Part shown: positions 45,866 to 54,237 of the stretch, one piece after another
Numbering within the stretch: position 1 is the first letter of the stretch
Layout: the number at the start of each line of letters is the position of its first letter
Source: JANNWF01 sp052390415
GTDB taxonomy: Bacteria > Pseudomonadota > Gammaproteobacteria > Xanthomonadales > Xanthomonadaceae
DNA length: 64,000 nucleotides
Assembly (NCBI GenBank): GCA_052390415.1
Contig: JBQTGY010000065.1
Span: 7,166 to 71,165 of the forward strand
Direction: 5' to 3'
Made by a program: the position numbers and the translations under genes
The notes under the pieces: model-generated
The model's input: the letters and a program-made list of their open reading frames with translations, nothing else
What the model was told of the DNA's origin: nothing
Databases searched by the model: none

Positions 45866-47275
45866 GTGTCCATCGAAAATTGCCTGAAAATCGCCAAGGA
45901 AAACAACGTCGAGTTCATCGACCTGCGTTTCGCCGACTTGCGTGGTGTGCAGCATCACGTCACCTTCCCGGCCCGCGTGCTGGAGCCCGGCCTGTTTGAA
46001 GAAGGCAAGATGTTCGATGGTTCGTCGATTTCGGGCTGGAAGGGCATCAACGAATCCGACATGGTATTGATGCCCGACGCATCCACCGCCTTCCTCGACC
46101 CCTTCACCGCCGACCCGACCCTGGTGCTGCTCTGCGACATTCTCGAGCCGGCCACCATGCAAGGTTATTCGCGCGATCCGCGCAGCGTCGCCAAGCGCGC
46201 CGAAGCCTATTTGAAGTCCACTGGTCTGGCCGATCAGGCGTTTTTTGGCCCCGAGCCCGAGTTCTTCATTTTCGATTCGGTGCGCTTCAAGAACGAGATG
46301 TCGGGTGCGTCTTTCGAAGTCGAAAGCGAAGAAGCGCCGTGGTCGACCAACAAGAAATATGAGGGTGCCAATTCCGGCCACCGTCCGTCCGTCAAAGGTG
46401 GCTACTTCCCGGTCAGCCCGGTCGATTCATTGAACGACTTGCGCGGTGAGATGTGCAAGGCCCTCGAGGCCCTGGGCATCGAGACCGAAGTGCATCACCA
46501 CGAAGTGGCCGGCCCCGGCCAGTGCGAAATCGGCACCAAGTTCTCGACCCTGGTGAAGAAGGCCGATGACCTGTTGACGATGAAATACGTCATCAAGAAC
46601 GTCGCCCATCGCAATGGCAAGACCGCCACCTTCATGCCCAAGCCCATCGTTGGCGACAACGGTTCCGGCATGCATGTGCACCAGAGCCTGGCCAAGGCGG
46701 GCACCAACCTGTTCATGGGTGACGGTTACGGCGGGCTGAGCCAGACCGCGCTGTGGTACATCGGCGGCGTGTTCAAACACGCGCGCGCCATCAATGCCTT
46801 CGCCAACTCCACCACCAACAGCTACAAGCGTCTGGTGCCGGGTTACGAAGCGCCGGTGATGCTTGCCTACAGCGCGCGCAACCGCTCGGCCTCGTGCCGG
46901 ATTCCGTTTGTCACCAATCCGAAAGCGCGCCGTATCGAAATGCGCTTCCCGGACCCGATGAACTCCGGCTACCTGACCTTCACCGCCCTGATGATGGCCG
47001 GCATCGACGGCATACTGTACAAGATCGATCCCGGTGCGCCGATGGACAAGGATCTCTACGACCTGCCGCCAGAAGAAGAGAAAGGCATCCCGACCGTGTG
47101 CAGCTCGCTGGATCAAGCGCTGGACGCACTCGATTCGGATCGCGATTTCCTGAAAGCCGGCGGCGTCATGTCGGACGACTTCATCGACGGCTACATTGCC
47201 CTGAAGATGCAGGAAGTCACCAAGTTCCGCGCGGCGACGCATCCGCTGGAATACCAGTTGTACTACAGCCTGTAA
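45866..47275 (+). CDS. glnA: type I glutamine synthetase GlnA
   Basis: A 469-residue enzyme, equal in length to E. coli GlnA. Visible landmarks are FDGSSISGWKGINESDM, the metal/ATP-site GPEPEFFIFD, HHHEVAGPGQCEIG, NRSASCRIP and the adenylylation-loop tyrosine in KDLYDLPPEE near residue 398. It assimilates ammonia into glutamine and is probably shut down by adenylylation. The start is GTG at 45866 with GGAG seven bases upstream; the frame is open to 45770 but that region holds the promoter. Confidence 0.97.
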   Translation: MSIENCLKIAKENNVEFIDLRFADLRGVQHHVTFPARVLEPGLFEEGKMFDGSSISGWKGINESDMVLMPDASTAFLDPFTADPTLVLLCDILEPATMQGYSRDPRSVAKRAEAYLKSTGLADQAFFGPEPEFFIFDSVRFKNEMSGASFEVESEEAPWSTNKKYEGANSGHRPSVKGGYFPVSPVDSLNDLRGEMCKALEALGIETEVHHHEVAGPGQCEIGTKFSTLVKKADDLLTMKYVIKNVAHRNGKTATFMPKPIVGDNGSGMHVHQSLAKAGTNLFMGDGYGGLSQTALWYIGGVFKHARAINAFANSTTNSYKRLVPGYEAPVMLAYSARNRSASCRIPFVTNPKARRIEMRFPDPMNSGYLTFTALMMAGIDGILYKIDPGAPMDKDLYDLPPEEEKGIPTVCSSLDQALDALDSDRDFLKAGGVMSDDFIDGYIALKMQEVTKFRAATHPLEYQLYYSL

Positions 47276-47298
47276 GCACCGCCGTCAGCGGTACCGCG

Positions 47299-47334
47299 AA
47301 GGCCCGGCAGCGATGTCGGGCCTTTTGCGTTTTG
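47299..47334 (+). terminator. intrinsic terminator of glnA
   Basis: An 8-bp GC-rich stem (AAGGCCCG at 47299-47306, complement at 47317-47324) is followed by TTTTGCGTTTT, 24 bases after the glnA stop. Confidence 0.8.
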
Positions 47335-47345
47335 CTGGGCATGCT

Positions 47346-47601
47346 GGCGAAGACAGACACACATCGAGCAACCTCAGTCAGACAGCATCTGCGCTTGCCA
47401 AAGGCGACCCACCCACCGCGAAAACCGACAGCCATCAGGTGCGGCGACGATGCCGCAGGGGCGCGCTTGGCCCAACGCCTGTCCTGAGCCTGTCGAAGGG
47501 CCGGGATTCAGTGAGAAATGGCCACGGACGACCAGGCTGCGTGCCCAGCTGCTGCCCAAATTGCGCTCGCGCAGGCCCGATTCTTGCCCAAACCGCCGCC
47601 T
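47346..47601. repeat. direct repeat, copy A (of two flanking the ruvC-fragment module)
   Basis: Positions 47346-47473 match 48927-49053 almost base for base (one single-base indel), and 47526-47601 matches 49060-49135 with about ten substitutions. Between the two blocks, copy A carries about 52 bases absent from B, including CCTGAGCCTGTCGAAGG, itself a widely dispersed bacterial repeat sequence. No gene is convincing within it. Confidence 0.88.
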
Positions 47602-47637
47602 ACCCGACAGACTGCAAGAGTAGGGTGTTCGAATTTC

Positions 47638-47940
47638 CTAAACTTCCGCGCAGATCGCCGCACAGCGGGCCTGCCCGAGCTTGAGCGCCGAATCGGGATT
47701 CCTGGCCAGGAAAACGCGCTCAACCGCCGCCTCTGCCGGCCGATACTCGCGAATCAGCGCGCCGATACCGGTGAAGATTGCTTTCAGCCGGCGCGGGAAA
47801 TCCTCTTCCCCGGCCACATGCAGCGCGCAGTGGAAGACGTGCCGACAACGTCCGCCGGGGTTGGCATCGACGATGCCGATGCCGGTGCGCTGCGAGCCGG
47901 GATCGATACCGAGGATACGGGTCACGCCAACCGGCCTCAT
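47638..47940 (-). pseudogene. ruvC: 3'-truncated ruvC (N-terminal 100 residues of Holliday junction resolvase)
   Basis: The frame encodes RuvC from RILGIDPGSQRTGIGIVD to NPDSALKLGQARCAAICAEV, then stops at a TAG. Normal RuvC is about 170-180 residues with four acidic catalytic residues; only Asp13 and Glu74 of this fragment remain, and the C-terminal pair of aspartates is lost, so it cannot cut junctions. The break coincides with the edge of direct repeat copy A. No ruvA or ruvB is near. An intact ruvC presumably exists elsewhere. Confidence 0.88.
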
Positions 47941-48108
47941 GCCGCAACCGCTCCCGACATCGCTTTGGTGCCGACGCATGTCGCCCAGTGGCGCGCCGTG
48001 GATGGCCCACCCTGGCGCACGCTTCGTCGCGCGCATGACTTCTCACCCGGGACGGCATCGCCCGCAACGGAACACGCTCGCGCCATCCCCGATCACCGGA
48101 GTCGCCGC

Positions 48109-48867
48109 ATGCATCGAGTCATCCTCAGGCGTTTGCTTGTGCTGGCGCTGCTGGCCTGCGGTGGCGTAATCGTCGCCGCCGCGAGCGCAGTCGAACCCGC
48201 CGCATCCGCTACAGCGAAAGTCGTGCCCGATGCCGCGGCCGAGGCGCTGGCCGAACGCATGCTGCAGCGCCTGGGTGGCCGCACGGCCTGGGCCGGTTTG
48301 CGCGGCACGATCAACGATTCGCTGCAGAATCGGCTGGAGGATCCGACCGTGATCCACGCGGTGATCGCGATGGATTTCACCGCGCCACGTTTCCGCATCG
48401 ACAGCACCGCGCCCGGCATCCGCGTGGCCCGTGTGATCGACGGAGATCGCGACTGGCGGCTGACCCGCGAGGGCGAGATTCGCGATCTCGACGCTGACCT
48501 GCGCGCCGAAGACCTACGCTGGTACCAGGGCCACGTCTATCGCACCCTGCATCGTGTCGCGGCGCGCGATCCTGCCCTCAGCCTGCGCCTCGCCGAGGAC
48601 GGCCGGCTCGAGGTCCTCGAGCACGCCACACGAATCTTCTGGTTCCGCCTCGACGCGGCCGCCGAACCCTATTCCTTCGGCGCCCACGACGACGAGCAGG
48701 GCACGCTTTCCGGCCCCTGGGCACACGTCGAAGGTGACATCCGCCATCCGGTCTGGGTCTCCAATCGCGATGGCACCTGGCGAGCGCGGCTGACCCGGCT
48801 CGAGCTCAATCCGACGTTGCCGGATTCGCTGTTCGAACGTCCGGAGTCGAATGCCGTATCCGATTGA
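48109..48867 (+). CDS. exported protein of unknown function between the direct repeats
   Basis: A 252-residue protein with a signal peptide or N-terminal anchor (about 1-30, LVLALLACGGVIVAAASAVE; a Cys is present but the lipobox is poor). The mature part alternates short beta-type segments such as FRIDSTAPGIRVARVIDGDRDW and ends HPVWVSNRDGTWRARLTRLELN, loosely like LolA-type beta-sheet folds, but I cannot assign a family. GGAG lies eight bases before the ATG. It is bracketed by direct repeats and sits next to a ruvC fragment, so it may have been moved in as part of that module. Confidence 0.6.
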   Translation: MHRVILRRLLVLALLACGGVIVAAASAVEPAASATAKVVPDAAAEALAERMLQRLGGRTAWAGLRGTINDSLQNRLEDPTVIHAVIAMDFTAPRFRIDSTAPGIRVARVIDGDRDWRLTREGEIRDLDADLRAEDLRWYQGHVYRTLHRVAARDPALSLRLAEDGRLEVLEHATRIFWFRLDAAAEPYSFGAHDDEQGTLSGPWAHVEGDIRHPVWVSNRDGTWRARLTRLELNPTLPDSLFERPESNAVSD

Positions 48868-48926
48868 ACCAAGCGTTCAGTCTGGTTTTGTCGGACTGAA
48901 GCCCCTCCTGGGTATCAAGCCTCGCC

Positions 48927-49135
48927 GGCGAAGACAGACACACATCGAGCAACCTCAGTCAGACAGCATCTGCGCTTGCCAAGGCGACCCACCCACCGCG
49001 AAAACCGACAGCCATCAGGTGCGGCGACGATGCCGCAGGGGCGCGCTTGGCCCGATGCCGGACGACCAGGCTGCGCGCCCAGCGGATGCCGAAACGGCGC
49101 TCGCGCAGGCCCGATTCTTGCCCAAACCGCCGCCT
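48927..49135. repeat. direct repeat, copy B
   Basis: The partner of copy A at 47346-47601, in the same orientation, lacking A's internal insertion. It ends 170 bases before the lanB stop codon. The remaining sequence to 49304 shows no gene; a 14-bp perfect palindrome CATCTGATCAGATG at 49298-49311 overlaps the lanB stop. Confidence 0.88.
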
Positions 49136-49304
49136 GTGTGTGGTGCAGGCGCACTACCCGGACTTCCTCTAACGTCTTGAGGACGAAGACCGCTCGCTGC
49201 CAGCCTACGTGCGCGAGTTCGATGCCCGCGACGGGGGTGGACGAAGAATTGCCTGACATCGGAAGGCCGAGGCTGGCTTGGCACGGTGAGCTACCCGCAT
49301 CTGA

Positions 49305-52300
49305 TCAGATGTGCAGTGCGCCGCTTCCGGTCTTCGCGTGCACCGCGGCCAGGCCACGGCGGATCAGCTCGTAGAGCACCATCTCGTTGGCCCGTGGCGT
49401 GTCGGCAAACCAGCGGTTGCAGCTCATGTGCACGAGGCTTGGGAGCAGCGCTTCCACCGAACCCCAGAGCAGGCCCTGGGCTTTGAGTTCGCGCAGTTCC
49501 GTGCCGATCACGCTGCGTTCCGCCGCGTGCGAGTGCAGCACCGCCAGCAACGATTTCTGCAGCGGTGCCGGCATGTCCTCCGGCAGTTGCACGTTGCAGG
49601 CGGCCTGCACCGCGCTCGCATGCCGGCGATACGTGTCGCCGAGCGACCCGAGGCGTTGCTTCTCCATCCGGAATTCCTGCTTGAAGCCGGTGGCGATGAA
49701 TGTGAAGAGGTCGGCCAGGTCGCCATGCTGCAGTCCAAAATCCTGCAGGTCACCGACCAGACAGGTAGCCGCCAGCTGCCAACGCCAGTTCGGATCACCG
49801 TCGCGCAGCAGGTCCAGCAGCGCCGCCACCCGCGCGCTTTCCTGGCAGAACCAGCGTTCGCAGACAGCAAGACCTCCGGGGCCACCATAGCGCTCGATCT
49901 CGCGCTCATAGCTGCCGATCTCGATGCGGTTGATCAAACGCTGTGCGCTCAGCTGTTCGAGCAGCAGGCACAGCTGCGGCAGAACGCATGTATTCAACCG
50001 CTCCGGGATGCCTTGCAACCGCAACCGCAGGTGCCACTCGGGATCGCCATAGCGAATGTAGAACCAGCGGGTACACGCGCCTTGTCGGCGCAGTTGTTCG
50101 GCCAGGGGTGCCAGCGATTCGCCCAGCACGCGGTCGAGCATGCCGGTGCTGCCGTAGATCCGGAAGTACAGCCAGTCCGAGCCGGGCAGGCGGCGCCGCT
50201 CGCGGTCGGAAACCTGCAATGTGCCGGCAGGTGCCGCCGCTTCGAAGCGGCGCAGATGCGACAGGGATCGCGCTGCCGCGGGCTGGACTGTGTGCGCGCC
50301 GACGGGTTGCGGAGACCGCCGCAGCGGCAGCACGATCTCGTGCGCAAAGGCCGCGCTGTCGGCGCCGACGCACAGGGTGGCCGGATCGTACAAAGCCTCG
50401 ACCAGCCGCACTTCGCCGGTCTTGCGCAGCGCGCGGCACAGGGCTTCGAGCGCCAGCGGGTTGGCGAGATCGATCGCCTGAACATTGTCACCCTCGGCCA
50501 TGCCGAGCTGCCGCGGCATGCCGAACCGGGCGCGCAGCGCCTCGGCCTGCGCCAGTTGCTGCGGTCGGTCAGCTTTCAGCAGGGCCGCCGCATCGCGTGC
50601 TGTCAGCCGCCAGCGCGCCAGCGCCAGGATCACCCGGCCACAACGAACGCGCGGCAGCCGGGGCAGCGAGGCCAGCGCTTCCGGGAAATGGAACTGACCG
50701 GACGCATGACCCTGGAACTGCACCCTGCCAAGGAAGCGATACAAGCCGAGCGCGTTGGTCTCGTAGTTGTGCGCATTGCTCATCCGCGGGATCACCCGCT
50801 TGTTGAGCCGGCGCGACCACAACAACACGTTGTTTCCACGCACTTCGATCTCGAGATCGTCGGGGGTGATCTGGTACTCGAGCGGCGCACCGGAATTGCC
50901 GAGCAGCGGAATTTCGTAGTCGCGGAACAACGGCCGACAGGCGAGGTTGCCCATCCGTTCCTGCGGCAGATGGACGATTTCGGCGATCACGGCGTCCGGA
51001 TGGGCCTGTGATTCAACAGTCAGGTTCGCGCGGACGTGCCGGCTTAGTTCGGCGCTGCCGAAGCAGAACCGCCCGAACATGTTGGCGGCACCCGGCCCCG
51101 TGACCCCATGCAGGACCAGCTGGTAGTTTCCGCGGTCGACGGCATCGCTTCCGGGCGCAAGCAGCGTTGCCATCGCATGGGCGGACGACGGCACGGCGGC
51201 CCGCAGCGCTGTATCCCATTCCGGCAGGTCGTCCGGATCAAGCACGATCTCTTCGAGGGCTTGGCCCTGGGCGTCATGCCAGCGACGCACCAGCAACGCA
51301 CCGACCGCCGCCTCGCGGTCGTCTGCTACCGCCGCGTGCAGTTCGATGCCGGCGAGCAACGGGCTGGGATCGGGTGCATTCGATCCGTCGCCGATGCCAA
51401 CCTCCGGGTCGAGAACCTCCAGCAGCGGCATGCGCCGCCCTTCGTAGCGGGCGGTGAAGCGACTGCAGAACTGATCGAGCTTGCGCGAACGCGACGCACC
51501 GAGTCGCATGGTCAGCTCGGCGGCGCGGGCAATCTCGTCGGCGACCGAACTCGACAGATGCAGCGTGTCACCTTCGCGGTACAGATCCACCTGGAACAGC
51601 CGCTTGTGCCTGAGCTTTGCGCCGACGGGCTGCAGGAGATCGACGACTTCGGAATAGTCGGACGCCGAGCAGCCGGGGCCGCCGCGGTCGAGTGAACGGA
51701 TTCGTTCGTCGGCGCGCACCAGCGCGTCGAGACCATGCGCAGAGGGATCGATAGACGAGAGCTGCCCGATCATCGCCGGAAGACATTCCGCTCCGGTCAG
51801 GCGCGGCTCGATCGCCGGGATCAGCAGGCAGTTCTCCACCAGGCTGTCGATGAACCCGTAGGCGGATTCCTGGTCGATCTCCGCGTCCGACGCTATCAGG
51901 GCCGCGGCCAGCTCCGCTGCGGTGCGCCCGCCGTGCCGCGCCGCCGCCAGCATCTGCATCAGCGGCTCGCTGATCCCTACCGAGCTCAATGTATAGACCC
52001 GCAGACCGCCCAGCAGCTGCCACTCCACGTAGTGCCAACGGTCGCCGACGCGATGCCCGCAATCATTGGCGCGCAGTCGCAGCCGGTGGCGCAGCTCGGG
52101 GTGCCGTGCGAGGTGCTCGCCAAGCGACGCGATCACCGCCGTATCGAGTCGGGTATGCCGCCGCAGCGACATCGCATCGATCTGCATGCGGGTTGCTTCG
52201 GCGAGGGTGCCGACGCTGACTGCAGCGCAGAGGCCGAACGGCGTCGGTCGTGTGCACATGCGCGACAGGTAGTTGTAGAGGGATCCGGCGAGCTCGAGAT

Positions 52301-52577
52301 CCTTCTTCGAGTCGAGTCGCCAGTGCCAGGCCTGTAGTCGCTCGTGCAGCGATGCCGAGGCGACATGAATGGCGTCTCCGACACGCGGGTCATCCCACAG
52401 TGCGCGCATCGCCGCCAGCGTGTCCTCAACTGGCTGCCTGTCGTTCGCCCCGATCAGCGCGTTCACCGGCAGCAGCGGCGTGCGCAGCACGAAGTAGGAC
52501 TCCGGCTCGAACAGGCTGTCGCAAGCGGCACGCGCCGGCGCGACACGCAGCGCAGTCATGGAACCCGCCGTGCTCAT
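49305..52577 (-). CDS. class I lanthipeptide dehydratase LanB (full length)
   Basis: A 1090-residue protein with both parts of a class I LanB: an N-terminal glutamylation domain (about 1-770, starting with YFVLRTPLLPVNAL and including SRMCTRPTPFGLCAAV) and a C-terminal elimination (SpaB_C) domain from about 800 (WLYFRIYGS, WFYIRYGDPEWHLRLRLQG, EIERYGGPGGLAVCE). It uses glutamyl-tRNA to dehydrate Ser and Thr in the LanA core. Its ATG overlaps the lanC stop by four bases. Last gene of the biosynthetic operon. Length and layout are normal for a functional enzyme. Confidence 0.93.
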   Translation of the reverse strand: MSTAGSMTALRVAPARAACDSLFEPESYFVLRTPLLPVNALIGANDRQPVEDTLAAMRALWDDPRVGDAIHVASASLHERLQAWHWRLDSKKDLELAGSLYNYLSRMCTRPTPFGLCAAVSVGTLAEATRMQIDAMSLRRHTRLDTAVIASLGEHLARHPELRHRLRLRANDCGHRVGDRWHYVEWQLLGGLRVYTLSSVGISEPLMQMLAAARHGGRTAAELAAALIASDAEIDQESAYGFIDSLVENCLLIPAIEPRLTGAECLPAMIGQLSSIDPSAHGLDALVRADERIRSLDRGGPGCSASDYSEVVDLLQPVGAKLRHKRLFQVDLYREGDTLHLSSSVADEIARAAELTMRLGASRSRKLDQFCSRFTARYEGRRMPLLEVLDPEVGIGDGSNAPDPSPLLAGIELHAAVADDREAAVGALLVRRWHDAQGQALEEIVLDPDDLPEWDTALRAAVPSSAHAMATLLAPGSDAVDRGNYQLVLHGVTGPGAANMFGRFCFGSAELSRHVRANLTVESQAHPDAVIAEIVHLPQERMGNLACRPLFRDYEIPLLGNSGAPLEYQITPDDLEIEVRGNNVLLWSRRLNKRVIPRMSNAHNYETNALGLYRFLGRVQFQGHASGQFHFPEALASLPRLPRVRCGRVILALARWRLTARDAAALLKADRPQQLAQAEALRARFGMPRQLGMAEGDNVQAIDLANPLALEALCRALRKTGEVRLVEALYDPATLCVGADSAAFAHEIVLPLRRSPQPVGAHTVQPAAARSLSHLRRFEAAAPAGTLQVSDRERRRLPGSDWLYFRIYGSTGMLDRVLGESLAPLAEQLRRQGACTRWFYIRYGDPEWHLRLRLQGIPERLNTCVLPQLCLLLEQLSAQRLINRIEIGSYEREIERYGGPGGLAVCERWFCQESARVAALLDLLRDGDPNWRWQLAATCLVGDLQDFGLQHGDLADLFTFIATGFKQEFRMEKQRLGSLGDTYRRHASAVQAACNVQLPEDMPAPLQKSLLAVLHSHAAERSVIGTELRELKAQGLLWGSVEALLPSLVHMSCNRWFADTPRANEMVLYELIRRGLAAVHAKTGSGALHI

Positions 52578-53851
52578 GCCGACCGCTCCGCTGGGCGGTC
52601 GGTCAGCAGCGGCGCGTCCCAGCCATCGTCACCGTGGCCGAGGCAGGTGAGCACCGCAAGCCCCACTCCAGCGGCGCCGCTGAGCAAGCCCCAGTCCGGG
52701 ATTGCACGTTGCGACTCGCCGAAGCCTTCGCTGCTGAACAGTCCTGCTGTGGCCGGCAGATCGGAACGACGAATGCTCAGCGTGCGCAGCAGCCAATGCA
52801 CGCAGGCATCGGAGAAATCCACGTCGCCGGTGCTTTGCCAGAACCGGAAGAAGATCAACGCCGCGCCAGCGGTGCCGTGACACAAGCCGGTGTCGACCAC
52901 CGCGGAAACCTCGCCGCGGCGTGATGCGCAGTCCCTCGCAGTCTCGACGGCGATCTGCCGCCAATCGGCATTCCCGGTTGCCGAGGCCGCGCGCATCAAG
53001 GCGACTGCCACGCCGAGGTCGCCGTAGCACCAGGCCAACGGGCGCGACTCGTCCGGGCGCTCCTGGACGTTGGGAAACCAGGCACCCATGCGCCCGGTCG
53101 ACGGGGCGCGCTGGTGCAGCAACCACGCGATTGCGGATTCAAGCATTCCGTTTGCCACCTCGACATGACAGCCGCGCTCGATGCAGCGCGCGAGAAAACC
53201 GACAACCCCCGCAGCGCCATGCGCCAGTCCGACATTGTGGTAGCCGTCCGGATATGCACTGCGCTGGTGCGCCGGCAGCAGATGCGGCGGGGTGTGCCAG
53301 CTCAGGCGTGCGCCGCTGCGCCGGCCGCGGGCGGCCAGGTGGCGTAGCACGTGTCCCGTCAACTGGTCCGCGCAGGACGGATCCGGGTGTTCGATCGCAT
53401 AAAGGCCATAACCGGCAAGGCCGATGATCACGTCGTAGTCGGCCTGCCATTCCGCGCTTGAAAGCATGCCGAGCAGGGCCTGATCGAATTCTTCGCTGAA
53501 GCTCTCGTCGGCGGTGCCGGAGGCCCGCGCCAGTCGCGACAGAGCATGTACTACCCCACTGAGTCCGCCGATCCAGTGTGGCGGCAGGTGAACCGCTCCA
53601 ATCTGTGCGCACGTCGCTTCGAACAGATCGCCGCTCGCCACCGCGAATTGCACATCGCCGGTTACCCGCTGCCATGCATGCAGATACTGCGCGATCGCCG
53701 CGCGGTCACTTGCAGCAAGCCCGGGGCTGTCCGCCGGCAACCGGCAGGCGGCGGCGGCGATCGTGCCGCAAAGGTCGAACAGCGCGTTGCGCCCGTCTTC
53801 GTTCAACCCGGGTACGACGGTACGTTCGCGATCCAGCATTGTCTCGACCAT
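52574..53851 (-). CDS. lanthipeptide cyclase LanC
   Basis: A 425-residue cyclase with all zinc ligands in place: Cys275 in AWCYGD, and Cys324 and His325 in GLCHGTAG. A general acid/base His211 is in GLAHGAAG. These match the Cys284, Cys330, His331 and His212 pattern of NisC. It joins cysteines to dehydrated residues to form (methyl)lanthionine rings. It lies between the precursor gene and lanB, 107 bases after lanA, behind a strong hairpin. Confidence 0.94.
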   Translation of the reverse strand: MVETMLDRERTVVPGLNEDGRNALFDLCGTIAAAACRLPADSPGLAASDRAAIAQYLHAWQRVTGDVQFAVASGDLFEATCAQIGAVHLPPHWIGGLSGVVHALSRLARASGTADESFSEEFDQALLGMLSSAEWQADYDVIIGLAGYGLYAIEHPDPSCADQLTGHVLRHLAARGRRSGARLSWHTPPHLLPAHQRSAYPDGYHNVGLAHGAAGVVGFLARCIERGCHVEVANGMLESAIAWLLHQRAPSTGRMGAWFPNVQERPDESRPLAWCYGDLGVAVALMRAASATGNADWRQIAVETARDCASRRGEVSAVVDTGLCHGTAGAALIFFRFWQSTGDVDFSDACVHWLLRTLSIRRSDLPATAGLFSSEGFGESQRAIPDWGLLSGAAGVGLAVLTCLGHGDDGWDAPLLTDRPAERSA

Positions 53852-53912
53852 CTGGTTTGTATTTTCCTTCCGTCGCTGCGGGGCGCTCGCGTCACGCGCA
53901 CCGCTTCAAAGT

Positions 53913-53936
53913 CCTGCCCCGGCACACCGGGGCAGG
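53913..53936 (-). terminator. strong hairpin between lanA and lanC (attenuator or partial terminator)
   Basis: CCTGCCCCGG (53913-53922) pairs perfectly with 53927-53936 around a 4-base loop and can extend by two more pairs. On the transcribed strand only a short T-poor stretch (ACTTTGAAG) follows, so it would act as a leaky terminator or mRNA stabiliser, giving more lanA than lanC/lanB transcript, as in many lantibiotic operons. Confidence 0.7.
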
Positions 53937-53958
53937 GCACCTGTCGCTGGTGCGGTGC

Positions 53959-54168
53959 CTAGCGCATCGGGCACTCGACCGTGGTGCTGTTGCAGCCGGT
54001 GCTGCCCGCACACGCACCCGAACAACCCGCGCTGCCGCACCAGTTGCTGCAGTAGGTCCAGGATGCACCGGCCACCTGGTCGACCTCGCCCTGGGCCATC
54101 GGCCGTGCAGTCAGATCACGCAGCGTTTGCTTCGACAGCGAAAGCTTCTTCTTCAATTCCATGGTCAT
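53959..54168 (-). CDS. lanthipeptide precursor LanA with six-Cys core
   Basis: A 69-residue precursor. The leader KKLSLSKQTLRDLT resembles the class I leader motif, and it ends VDQVAGA (cleavage probably after Ala35), a double-Gly-type site suited to the C39 peptidase encoded upstream. The core, residues 36-69, has cysteines at 40, 44, 49, 53, 59 and 66 and ten Ser/Thr (36, 38, 41, 46, 50, 56, 57, 61, 62, 63), so up to six thioether rings are possible. An alternative start is Met3. I do not recognise the core as a known lantibiotic. Confidence 0.88.
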   Translation of the reverse strand: MTMELKKKLSLSKQTLRDLTARPMAQGEVDQVAGASWTYCSNWCGSAGCSGACAGSTGCNSTTVECPMR

Positions 54169-54184
54169 TAATCCACGTCAATTT

Positions 54185-54235
54185 CCGGGCCATATAGGCC
54201 TGGCCCGGGTTGGCCATTGGACGACGCTCGTCCAA
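54185..54235 (-). promoter_or_regulatory. two hairpins in the lanA leader region
   Basis: CCGGGCCA (54185-54192) pairs perfectly with 54201-54208 over an 8-base loop, and TTGGACGA (54217-54224) pairs with 54228-54235 over 3 bases. Both lie in the 69-bp gap between the transporter stop and the lanA start, close to where processing or internal initiation of a lanA transcript would be expected. Role inferred. Confidence 0.45.
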
Positions 54236-54237
54236 AT

